Below, piece after piece: positions 49,553 through 56,956 of a DNA stretch of 64,000 nt. A model generated the notes under the pieces. It saw nothing but the letters and a program-made list of their open reading frames with translations. It did not search any database and was not told the DNA's origin. Each line of letters starts with the position of its first letter. Position 1 is the first letter of the stretch. Where the stretch lies: NCBI GenBank assembly GCA_041658185.1, contig JBBAAR010000012.1, forward strand, positions 1 to 64,000, read 5' to 3'. The stretch is from UBA8919 sp041658185. Its GTDB lineage: Bacteria > Elusimicrobiota > UBA8919. The translations under genes and the position numbers were made by a program.

Positions 49553-50890
49553 TTACGGAGTGATAACCACCGTCGGAATATTCGGAAAAATCAGATATTT
49601 TGAAATAACATTTTTTATATGTTCAGGTCTTACTTTTTTTATATTTTTTGTGTAATTTTCGGCGATTTTTCTGTTACCGAGCGCCGCATAAAATCCGAGT
49701 TCTTCCGCTTTGCCGTCCGGCGTTTGCTCTTGTAAAAGTTTATCCCGCATAAGAAGTGTTTTTGCCCTGTCAAGTTCTTCATCCGTTACATTTTCAAATG
49801 TAAGCTGGTTAAGTTCAATTAAAATTTTATTTGTCACAGCGGATGCATTTTCCGGTGAACATTCCGCATACACATAAAACAATCCGGGTCCATTATGTGT
49901 GGCAAATGAAACAGAAACGGTATAGGCAAGTTTGGTCTCTTCAACAAGTTTTTTGTAAAGTCGTGATGCCCTGCCTGTTCCCAAAATATAAGAAGCGACA
50001 TCAAGCGGATACTGGTCATCGCTTTTTATATTTGCCGCCGGAAAACCCATAATTATGTATGAATGAGAAACATCTTTTTTGATTGTTTTTTTATATGGTT
50101 CGCTAAAAGAGTATTTGAAATTTCCATCTTCTAATTTAGTAAATTTTTGAACCATCCATTCCTCAAATTTTTCTTTTTTCGTTTTAAGTTTCTTAATCTT
50201 GCCGAAACTATTTTTCAGAAAACCGAGCATTTGTTTTTCATCAAAATTGCCGGCAATCACTACTAGGATATTTTCCGGCGTATAAAAATTTTTATGAAAC
50301 GACAGAAAATCATCCCGTTTTAATTTTGAAACTGTTTCTTCCGTCCCGATTACTCTTTGAGCATAACGGGAAAAGTTAAGAAAAACATGGCTATAAAATT
50401 CATCAAAAAGTAATGATTGCGGATTGTCGTCTTTTCGTTTTATTTCTTCAAGTATAACCCTTCGCTCTTTTTCAATTTCTTCTTCAGGAAATAACGGATT
50501 TAAAACGGCATCGGTAAGAATTTCCGCAGATTTAATAGAGTAACTGCTCGGTACAATGGCATAAAAATATGTAAAATCTTTTGAGGTTGCCGCGTTTATA
50601 ATTCCGCCTAATTTTTCTATGTCGGGGGCAATTTGTTTTTGAGTTCGTGTAGGTGTTCCCTTAAAAATAAGATGTTCTATGAAATGAGAAATTCCGGAAA
50701 TATTTTTGTCTTCGTTTGCCGCGCCTGCGGAAATCCATATCTGGATTGCAGTCGTGTCGGCTGATGAATCCGAATCAAAAATAACTGACACCCCATTTTT
50801 TAGTTTATTACTTTCAACTGAATACAAAAAAGACACTGTTGTCAGTATCACGAAATAACTGCTTAAAAAAAATCTGAAAATATTTTTCAT
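49553..50890 (-). CDS. M16 family zinc peptidase
   Basis: 445 residues with a signal peptide (FFLSSYFVILTTVSFLYS). The inverted zinc motif HFIEH lies in NISGISHFIEHLIFKGTPTR, with the third ligand Glu likely in RRVILEEIKRKDDNPQ. The second M16 domain has ILVVIAGNFDEKQMLGFL. Probably a periplasmic peptidase acting with the inactive partner next door; its products could feed OppA. Confidence 0.9.
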   Translation of the reverse strand: MKNIFRFFLSSYFVILTTVSFLYSVESNKLKNGVSVIFDSDSSADTTAIQIWISAGAANEDKNISGISHFIEHLIFKGTPTRTQKQIAPDIEKLGGIINAATSKDFTYFYAIVPSSYSIKSAEILTDAVLNPLFPEEEIEKERRVILEEIKRKDDNPQSLLFDEFYSHVFLNFSRYAQRVIGTEETVSKLKRDDFLSFHKNFYTPENILVVIAGNFDEKQMLGFLKNSFGKIKKLKTKKEKFEEWMVQKFTKLEDGNFKYSFSEPYKKTIKKDVSHSYIIMGFPAANIKSDDQYPLDVASYILGTGRASRLYKKLVEETKLAYTVSVSFATHNGPGLFYVYAECSPENASAVTNKILIELNQLTFENVTDEELDRAKTLLMRDKLLQEQTPDGKAEELGFYAALGNRKIAENYTKNIKKVRPEHIKNVISKYLIFPNIPTVVITP

Positions 50891-50897
50891 TGAGTAA

Positions 50898-51338
50898 TTA
50901 TTTTTTCTTTTTGATTTTTTTCTTCATTTTAGACGGTTTCTTAGCAGATTTTTTTACTTTTATTTTAACAGTTTTTTTCGGTATCCTTTGATTTTTCATC
51001 ATTTCGGAAATCAGTTCAACTGCTTTTTCTGCTTTAGATTTCTCTGCTGCTACAAATACCACTACATCTTTTTTAGAACAGGAAAATTCTTTTTCAATCG
51101 CTATTTTTTCATCCGCGGTTATTCCATAGTGCGGAAGTTCGTCAGTTGAGATAAATCCGCCCGCCCCCGCTTTTTTTGAAACTGCCGACTGAAGCGTATC
51201 GGATAATTTTACATCTTTTACCAAAAGTCCCGCAATGCCTACAATTTTCACTCCGAGAACGACACTACCTTTTGCAATCAGATTTTCAATAAGATTTGAC
51301 TCAGTATTTTTTAAGAGATTTGTAATATCTTTTACCAT
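50898..51338 (-). CDS. Free-standing GAD-domain-like protein with Lys-rich tail
   Basis: 146 residues. The core GVKIVGIAGLLVKDVKLSDT and GAGGFISTDELPHYGIT, then KKDVVVFVAAEKSKAEKAVE, resembles the GAD domain inserted in archaeal GatE and bacterial aspartyl-tRNA synthetase. Here it stands alone, followed by a tail of Lys/Pro (RIPKKTVKIKVKKSAKKPSK). No catalytic module is attached. The basic tail suggests binding to RNA or DNA. The domain call is by remembered sequence pattern and should be treated as tentative. Confidence 0.55.
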   Translation of the reverse strand: MVKDITNLLKNTESNLIENLIAKGSVVLGVKIVGIAGLLVKDVKLSDTLQSAVSKKAGAGGFISTDELPHYGITADEKIAIEKEFSCSKKDVVVFVAAEKSKAEKAVELISEMMKNQRIPKKTVKIKVKKSAKKPSKMKKKIKKKK

Positions 51339-51350
51339 AATTACCTCCTT

Positions 51351-51590
51351 TCAGATTGCTGTGGTTATAAGAGTTTCAGTTGAAGAAATCCCAGGAATTG
51401 CCCGTATTTTATGAACTACTAACATTGTCAATTCCTGAATACTTCCTGCTTCCACATCTATTACTAAATCCCATCTGCCCAAAACCGCGCTTATGTGCGT
51501 GATACCCTTGATAATTCTCAATTTGTTAAGCGTCTGTTTTTCTTTTCCCGCAACAAGTTTTGCAAGTACTAATCCCGAAGCCATTGCCAT
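51351..51590 (-). CDS. Stand-alone Lrp/AsnC ligand-binding (RAM) domain protein
   Basis: About 79 residues: ASGLVLAKLVAGKEKQTLNK, GITHISAVLGRWDLVIDVEA and IRAIPGISSTETLITTAI, the alpha/beta sandwich of Lrp/AsnC effector domains without a DNA-binding helix-turn-helix. Such proteins can modulate Lrp-type regulators or bind amino acids. The ATG at 51590, six bases after GGGGGTG, is chosen over an upstream ATG whose codons run through a GC-rich hairpin. Confidence 0.82.
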   Translation of the reverse strand: MAMASGLVLAKLVAGKEKQTLNKLRIIKGITHISAVLGRWDLVIDVEAGSIQELTMLVVHKIRAIPGISSTETLITTAI

Positions 51591-51616
51591 TTTTTCACCC
51601 CCTGTATTAAAAAGTT

Positions 51617-51649
51617 TCCCGCTCAAGCGGGATCCCGCCAAAGGCGGGA
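51617..51649. repeat. Double GC hairpin at the end of nnrE
   Basis: CCCGCTCAAGCGGG is followed at once by CCCGCCAAAGGCGGG, giving two adjacent strong hairpins. The nnrE stop codon (51623-51625) lies inside the first, and its last residues (LWRDPA) are encoded by it. Confidence 0.6.
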
Positions 51650-52297
51650 AAAATTCAAGCCAATATCGGTAACAATAATTTTCCCGGAAAGTTTTCTACC
51701 GTCGTTAATAAGCAGTCCTTTTTTTATCGCAACCATTGTAACAGTTAAGTTTGACTTTACCGCAACGCCAAGTTTTTTCCCCGTATCCGCATCAATTCCC
51801 GACGGTATATCAACCGATACAACTGGTATTTTTACAGAATTTATTTCCCGGATAATTTTTTTATATGGTTCTCTAAGTTTCCTTTTTGTTCCGGTGCCAA
51901 GCAGAGCATCTACGATTAAATCGGTTTTTGGGATTTTACCGTTTAATTTTTTTGCGGATAAAGTAATAACCGGAATTTTAATTTTTTTTATAATGTTGAG
52001 ATTGATTAAAGCATCGCCCGTATATTTTGATATTTTTTGCACGGTAAAAACTTTTACTTTTACATCATTGTTAAAAAGATGTCTTGCTATGACAAAACCG
52101 TCGCCGCCGTTGTTTCCGCCTCCGCAAAAAATTGCAACTTGTCGCGGATGAAATTTTTTAAGAATTATTTCAGCCGTATTTTTTCCCGCATTTTCCATTA
52201 AAATAATTGACGGAATCGAAAATTTTTCAACGGCAATTTTATCCAATCGTCTTACATCGTCGGCGGGAATTATTTGCCCAATAGTAACTTTGCGCAT
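51623..52297 (-). CDS. nnrE: NAD(P)H-hydrate epimerase
   Basis: Repairs R-epimers of hydrated NAD(P)H. YjeF N-terminal domain: IPADDVRRLDKIAVEKFSIP, ILMENAGKN, IFCGGGNNGGDGFVIARHL, LIVDALLGTGTKRKL and VSVDIPSGIDADTGK. 224 residues, so only the epimerase domain is present; in many bacteria it is fused to the dehydratase NnrD, which is not seen here. The C-terminus ends inside a GC-rich palindrome. Overlaps galT by 28 bases. Confidence 0.9.
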   Translation of the reverse strand: MRKVTIGQIIPADDVRRLDKIAVEKFSIPSIILMENAGKNTAEIILKKFHPRQVAIFCGGGNNGGDGFVIARHLFNNDVKVKVFTVQKISKYTGDALINLNIIKKIKIPVITLSAKKLNGKIPKTDLIVDALLGTGTKRKLREPYKKIIREINSVKIPVVSVDIPSGIDADTGKKLGVAVKSNLTVTMVAIKKGLLINDGRKLSGKIIVTDIGLNFSRLWRDPA

Positions 52298-53283
52298 ATT
52301 TCAGGTAATAGCGGCTGAATGTAACAACCGGAGCCCCGCTCAAAACCGGTGATTTCGCTGATTTGCGGATATATTTCAATATGCCAGTGAAAGTCACTAT
52401 GAATAGTTTTCCAGTAGTCCGGTTTCGGTCTCATATAAGGAATTGTATGCAGAATATAATTCAACGGCGGGTCGTTTAAAACTGCGGAAATTTTGGAAAG
52501 AGATATTTTTAGTATTTGCGCAAGATTTTTCAGCGATGATTCACTTTCTGCCCGGAAATCCGCATTATGTTTTTTAGGCATAATGGAAAGTTCAAACGGG
52601 AATTTTGTTGCAAAAGGAACAAAGGATATGTAATCAAGATTTTCTTCAACAATACGTTTTTTGTCTTTCTGTTCCTGACGAATAATATCGCAGAAAAGAC
52701 ATCTTTCCTTGTAAGAAAAATAATTTTTTGCGGATATAAGTTCATCTTTTACCGTTTTGGGAGTTAACGGAAGTGCGGCAAGTTGCGAGTGCGTATGACC
52801 ATATCTGAAAGGCGATTCAGGCCTTTGGTTCTTAAAAATCAAAGCATATCTAAGTCGTTCGTCGTTGTTCAGGTCTCTTAATCTTGTCTGATAAACTTTT
52901 AGAATAAGCAGTATCTGTTCGGGAGGAAGTTCGCATAAGTTTTTTATGTGATGCGGTGATTCTATTATAAGTTCGTGGGCACCGATGTTGTTCATCATAT
53001 CGTATATTCCCCGCCCGACTTTGCCGACATCACCATCTATCTTGAAAGCGGCGGATTTTGACGGAACCACTCTTACCTGCCAACCCGGTGTGTTTGGACG
53101 CGTATCAAATTTTCTTATTGAATATATTTCCGGAAGTGTTTTTGTTTCGTTGCCTTCGCAAAAAAAACATTCAACACCTGTTTCTTTAGGTTTTGGATTT
53201 AACGATAAAAAAAATTCTTCTTCACTCTGCGTTCCGGTGATAATCCATCTGTGCGATACTAAATCTCGTCTTAGTTCCGGCAT
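52270..53283 (-). CDS. galT: Galactose-1-phosphate uridylyltransferase family protein
   Basis: 337 residues. GalT features: PELRRDLVSHRWIITGTQ at the N-terminus, a zinc site CFFCEGNE, VRVVPSKSAAF, GAHELIIESPHH and a second HIT-like half with CLFCDIIRQEQ, PKKHNADF and WHIEIYP. The active-site motif reads HTHSQ (classical GalT has HPHSQ), so a related NDP-hexose phosphorylase is possible. First gene after a consensus promoter; AAGGA lies before the ATG. Confidence 0.85.
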   Translation of the reverse strand: MPELRRDLVSHRWIITGTQSEEEFFLSLNPKPKETGVECFFCEGNETKTLPEIYSIRKFDTRPNTPGWQVRVVPSKSAAFKIDGDVGKVGRGIYDMMNNIGAHELIIESPHHIKNLCELPPEQILLILKVYQTRLRDLNNDERLRYALIFKNQRPESPFRYGHTHSQLAALPLTPKTVKDELISAKNYFSYKERCLFCDIIRQEQKDKKRIVEENLDYISFVPFATKFPFELSIMPKKHNADFRAESESSLKNLAQILKISLSKISAVLNDPPLNYILHTIPYMRPKPDYWKTIHSDFHWHIEIYPQISEITGFERGSGCYIQPLLPEICAKLLLGK

Positions 53284-53319
53284 ATTTTAAGTTCCTTTCT
53301 CAAAAAATATAACTGTAAA

Positions 53320-53348
53320 ATTATATTAAATTTTTTTTAGTAAGTCAA
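53320..53348 (-). promoter_or_regulatory. Sigma-70 promoter before galT
   Basis: On the - strand TTGACT (53348-53343), a 17-base spacer and TATAAT (53325-53320). Start predicted near 53313, about 30 bases before the galT ATG. It probably drives galT-nnrE-Lrp-GAD and perhaps the M16/opp genes. Confidence 0.7.
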
Positions 53349-53352
53349 TTTA

Positions 53353-53431
53353 TATTTTCAAGCGCGCGCGAAAAGCAAACTTGTTTGTTTTTCCGAGTGA
53401 GCGCTGCAAACAAAGGGTTTAATACCCTTTA
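53353..53431. repeat. ~80-bp hairpin element, copy 1
   Basis: Contains GCGAAAAGCAAAC/GTTTGTTTTTC and AAAGGGT/ACCCTTT inverted repeats. Nearly identical to 61981-62061 in the same orientation. It supplies the last codons and stop of nfi (KGY-stop) and ends just upstream of the galT promoter -35 box. Confidence 0.75.
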
Positions 53432-54105
53432 TTTGCTTCAATGTGTGCCAAACGCAATGGCTCAGGAATACGGTATTTCGTCAGACACTTAAAAACAATA
53501 TCGGCAGCCGTGGTTAATCCGATTCTGTGTCCCTGCGAAATAAAAATAGGTTTTGTAAATTTTTTTGAACGCATTGTAAGTCCTATTAAAGTCCCCGCGT
53601 CATCTTTTAAAAAAGTATAAGCGCCTTTTAATGCCGGCGGCGGTTCCTCGTAATTTCCGTAGAGATGAGATTTTGCACACCCGATTGACGGTTTGTCAAG
53701 TATTACGCCGAGATGTGATGCAATGCCGATTCCCCTCGGGTGGGCAATCCCCTGACCGTCAAACAAAAACAGATCCGGCTCGGTTTTTAACTTTTTTATC
53801 GCTTCAAGCAGAACAGGTCCTTCTCTGAAAGAAAGGTAACCGGGAATATAGGGAAATGCAAATTTTTTCTTATAGCGTATATTTACTTTTTCTAAAATTT
53901 TAAGGGTTGTAAAATTGAGTACCACTACCGCCGCAAAAATTTCCTTTTCGTTTTTTGAATATGAAACATCGCATCCGGCAACGGTTTTAATTTGCGAAAT
54001 ATCACCAAACTCATTCTTAAGAATTATTTTTCCCGACATATTCTGCTGAATAATTTTTGCGCCTCTTACATCATCCGGCATTTCAAATTTATTTTTTATT
54101 ATCAT
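53419..54105 (-). CDS. nfi: Endonuclease V
   Basis: Cuts DNA near deoxyinosine. Catalytic Asp in TVAGCDVSYSKNE (about residue 46), a Glu/aromatic strand YIPGYLSFREGP, and the second Asp in LFLFDGQGIAHPRGIGIASH. 228 residues. Its final residues and stop are read from a repeat element, so the original C-terminus may have been altered. Overlaps the radical SAM gene by 4 bases. Confidence 0.93.
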   Translation of the reverse strand: MIIKNKFEMPDDVRGAKIIQQNMSGKIILKNEFGDISQIKTVAGCDVSYSKNEKEIFAAVVVLNFTTLKILEKVNIRYKKKFAFPYIPGYLSFREGPVLLEAIKKLKTEPDLFLFDGQGIAHPRGIGIASHLGVILDKPSIGCAKSHLYGNYEEPPPALKGAYTFLKDDAGTLIGLTMRSKKFTKPIFISQGHRIGLTTAADIVFKCLTKYRIPEPLRLAHIEANKGY

Positions 54106-54959
54106 AATTCCTGCCGCCAGCCATTTGTAAGTCCTAATTCATCCGCCCGGTTCAATACTTGCTGATATTCTTTGTCTGTTATTTTTCTCTGCAATTCCGG
54201 AAAATCACCTGTTTTATTGGCAGGATGATACTGTGCCATAATTGACATATAGGTGTCCGGCGAAATTTCTTTTGCGATAAATTCAAATACTTTTCGGCTT
54301 CCTGCAATGTTTTCCGGAAGTACCAAGTGTCTTATAATAAGCCCTTTTGTTGCGATGCTGTTTTTAATTTGCAAATCACCAACTTGTCCGTGCATTTCTT
54401 TCAGTGCGAGTTTATTTATTTCCCAGTAATTTTTTGCATCGGAGTATTTTTCCGCCGTCCTGTCATCGGAATATTTTGCATCCGGCATATATATGTCAAT
54501 AATACCGTCTAATAATTTTAATGTTTCTATTTTTTCATATCCGCCGGAATTATAGACGATAGGAATTTTAAGTCCTTTATTTTTTGCCAGCAAAACTGCT
54601 TCAATTATTTGGGGCACTACATGCGTCGGTGTAACCAGATTTATATTGTTGGCGTTTTGGTTTTGTAAAGTCATCATTATTCCGGCAAGTTTTTCAACCG
54701 TGATTTCATTGCCGTTGCAAAGTTGAGATATAGGATAGTTCTGGCAAAAAACGCATCTCAAATTACAGCCGGTAAAAAAAATTGTTCCCGAACCGTTGGT
54801 TCCGGAAATCGGCGGTTCTTCTCCGAAATGTAAATTATATGCCGATATTTTTGGATTTCTTCCGATTTTACAGAAACCCAATTCATTTTTAAGACGGTTG
54901 ACATTACAGTTTTTCGGACAGACGGAGCATTTTTCAAGGAGAGCAGAAAAATTCGTCAT
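54102..54959 (-). CDS. Radical SAM protein (PflA-related, COG1313-like)
   Basis: 285 residues. An N-terminal Cys cluster (CSVCPKNCNVNR, LGFCKIGR) precedes the radical SAM motif CNLRCVFCQNYPISQ (CxxxCxxC), which binds the 4Fe-4S cluster. GYEKIETLKLLDGIIDIYMP and VRHLVLPENIAGS-like strands (RHLVLPENIAG) follow. This family resembles pyruvate-formate-lyase-activating enzymes, but no glycyl-radical enzyme lies nearby, so the substrate is unknown. Four-base overlaps with both neighbours. Confidence 0.88.
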   Translation of the reverse strand: MTNFSALLEKCSVCPKNCNVNRLKNELGFCKIGRNPKISAYNLHFGEEPPISGTNGSGTIFFTGCNLRCVFCQNYPISQLCNGNEITVEKLAGIMMTLQNQNANNINLVTPTHVVPQIIEAVLLAKNKGLKIPIVYNSGGYEKIETLKLLDGIIDIYMPDAKYSDDRTAEKYSDAKNYWEINKLALKEMHGQVGDLQIKNSIATKGLIIRHLVLPENIAGSRKVFEFIAKEISPDTYMSIMAQYHPANKTGDFPELQRKITDKEYQQVLNRADELGLTNGWRQEL

Positions 54960-55516
54960 ATAAAAAGCGATATAATTCCTGCTATTGAAATAATAAGAAA
55001 AATAATGGACAGAAGAAATACAATGATAATAGGCGAAAAAATTATAAGAAATGTTTTGATTATAGAAATGTTGTAAAGTATTTTAATTGAAAATATAAGC
55101 AAATATATCGTCCAGAAAAAAATAACCGTAAAAGCGAAATAAGTCAATCCAGTCCCGACAAATTTTCCGATTATTGCCGAAGGAATCATCAATAACATCG
55201 GAGCAAGCGAAAAATTTAAAAGAGAAAAAAGCGTTATGACATTTCCTTTTCCTTTAAGTATCTCTGCAATGAAATGATAACTCGCAGCCGTCGTTACTAA
55301 AATCAAAAAATTTGATAATAATACAAAAAACAGGATTAAAACAAAATTGGTATTTGAAAAATGAAAAACAATTGAATTGGAAACCAGAAAACTTACATTA
55401 GCAAGTATAAAAATCAGCAAAGAAAAAAATACGGGTTTTTCAACAATTATTATTTCAATTGTTTCTTTCGGGTTATCCAATAATGATAGTGCCGTTTCAA
55501 ATTTTTCTGCAAACAT
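54956..55516 (-). CDS. Yip1-like polytopic membrane protein
   Basis: 186 residues with about five membrane helices: FFSLLIFILANVSFLVSNSI, LILFFVLLSNFLILVTTAAS, LMIPSAIIG with FAFTVIFFWTIYLLIF, and a final IIVFLLSIIFLIIS. Residues FAEKFETALSLLDNPKETIE at the start match the Yip1 family opening. Function in bacteria is unknown. Overlaps the radical SAM gene by 4 bases. Confidence 0.7.
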   Translation of the reverse strand: MFAEKFETALSLLDNPKETIEIIIVEKPVFFSLLIFILANVSFLVSNSIVFHFSNTNFVLILFFVLLSNFLILVTTAASYHFIAEILKGKGNVITLFSLLNFSLAPMLLMIPSAIIGKFVGTGLTYFAFTVIFFWTIYLLIFSIKILYNISIIKTFLIIFSPIIIVFLLSIIFLIISIAGIISLFI

Positions 55517-55528
55517 AATTTTTAACCA

Positions 55529-55583
55529 CGAATAAACACTATAAAACTATCTTTTCATATTCGTGTAAATTAGTGTTAATTCG
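55529..55583. repeat. Inverted repeat before the Yip1-like gene
   Basis: CGAATAAACACT (55529-55540) pairs with AGTGTTAATTCG (55572-55583) at 11 of 12 positions. The inner text (TATTCGTGTAAATT) resembles common dispersed words. It lies between sppA and the Yip1-like gene. Confidence 0.45.
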
Positions 55584-55596
55584 CGGTTCCATTTTT

Positions 55597-56523
55597 CTAT
55601 TCAAGGATATATTCAAATCTTACGTTCATAGACGGCATTATTTTTGAAAATGCCTTTTCTTCAAAACCTGCCGGTATAAATTCAAATATTTTGTCCCACT
55701 GGTCAGAATCAGATATTATTTTTACATCCCCTTTTATTCCGGCAAGTTTTTTTGCTTCTTCAATTGCCTCGTCAAGTCCTCCGAGAGTATCCACAAGTCC
55801 CTCAGATTTTGCCTGTGTCCCGGTAAAAATTCTGCCGTCGGCAAGAGTGCGAGCTTTTGCTTCGTCAAGTTTTCTGCCTGTCACCACCGCCGATAAAAAT
55901 TGCTCGTAAGCGTCATTTATTAAATCCTGCAAGATTTTTCTTTCTTCAATAGTCATTTCCCGCGCAAAATTTCCTATGTCTTTGTGTTTTCCGGACTTTA
56001 CCGTCTCAATTTTTACGCCGATTTTTTTCATAAGTTCGGAAAAATTGCCTATTTCCAGAATTACTCCGATTGAACCGGTAAGTGTTCCCGGTTGAGCCAC
56101 TATTTCATCCGCTGCACAGGCAATATAATATCCGCCGGAGGCCGCAACATCCGAGAATGATGCCACAATAAATTTCCCGTTTTTTTTCATTTTTAATAAT
56201 TCCGAATAAATCTCTTGGACTGCGGCAACGGTTCCGCCCGGAGAATTTATTCTTAAAACAACCGCTTTAACGGAAGCAGTTTCATTTAATTTTTTCAAAC
56301 GCTTTACTATTTTTTCAGAATCGCGGGCAAACGGGTCGGAAGATTTCATAGATGCTCTTATTGGTCCGAGTATGTTTACGACGGCAATTTTATCCTGCGA
56401 AATGCCGATCTTTGATTTTCTTTCAATTTTTTGAGACGGTTGTGAAAAAACAATCCAAAATCCGAGTATTGACGATACAAAAAATAAAATTGCAATAATT
56501 GTTGCCAGTTTATTTCGTTCCAT
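55597..56523 (-). CDS. sppA: Signal peptide peptidase SppA
   Basis: Membrane serine protease that degrades cleaved signal peptides. One N-terminal membrane anchor (IIAILFFVSSILGFWIVF), then VVLRINSPGGTVAAVQEIY and the catalytic Ser129 in AASGGYYIACAAD, with Lys181 in SGKHKDIGNF at the spacing (52) of the B. subtilis Ser/Lys dyad. 308 residues, the short single-domain form. Overlaps the next upstream gene by 14 bases. Confidence 0.92.
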   Translation of the reverse strand: MERNKLATIIAILFFVSSILGFWIVFSQPSQKIERKSKIGISQDKIAVVNILGPIRASMKSSDPFARDSEKIVKRLKKLNETASVKAVVLRINSPGGTVAAVQEIYSELLKMKKNGKFIVASFSDVAASGGYYIACAADEIVAQPGTLTGSIGVILEIGNFSELMKKIGVKIETVKSGKHKDIGNFAREMTIEERKILQDLINDAYEQFLSAVVTGRKLDEAKARTLADGRIFTGTQAKSEGLVDTLGGLDEAIEEAKKLAGIKGDVKIISDSDQWDKIFEFIPAGFEEKAFSKIMPSMNVRFEYILE

Positions 56524-56956
56524 AAGTTTTTACCTCCGACATAATTTTTTTGGTTTCATTTTTCATCTGACCGTAATCAAATCCATATCTTTCGGAAATT
56601 TTTAAGAAGGTTTCGCCCCGGTTCCGCTTTTTTATTATATCTTCCGGCAATTTTTCAATTTTTTTTGATATCAAAATAACCTTGATAAGTTCGCTGTATC
56701 CCAACCCATTGTTTTTAATTTTTTGAATTTCCGCCGCCGTCATTTGCCACCAGGTGACATTTTGCGAAAGATTTCTGCAAAACGGTTCTATCGTCAGCGG
56801 TTTTTCTTTTTCTTCCTTTTTACTGTTGCGAAAATCCTCCTGCTGTTCTTTTAAGTCATTTTCAAATTGGTCAATATGAGAAGAATCTGTATTCGCAGGT
56901 GCGGTTATGCATAGTAATAAAGCAATCAATATAATTTTTTTATTTTGCTGTAACAT
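56510..56956 (-). CDS. Secreted protein of unknown function
   Basis: 148 residues with a signal peptide (KKIILIALLLCITAPANT), then a charged segment and WWQMTAAEIQKIKNNGLGY, LIKVILISKKIEKLPEDIIK and RGETFLKISERYGFDYGQMK, helical with an EF-like, repeat-like look but no recognised domain. It overlaps sppA by 14 bases and the TIM-barrel-like gene by 17, so it is tightly coupled to both. Confidence 0.6.
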   Translation of the reverse strand: MLQQNKKIILIALLLCITAPANTDSSHIDQFENDLKEQQEDFRNSKKEEKEKPLTIEPFCRNLSQNVTWWQMTAAEIQKIKNNGLGYSELIKVILISKKIEKLPEDIIKKRNRGETFLKISERYGFDYGQMKNETKKIMSEVKTYGTK

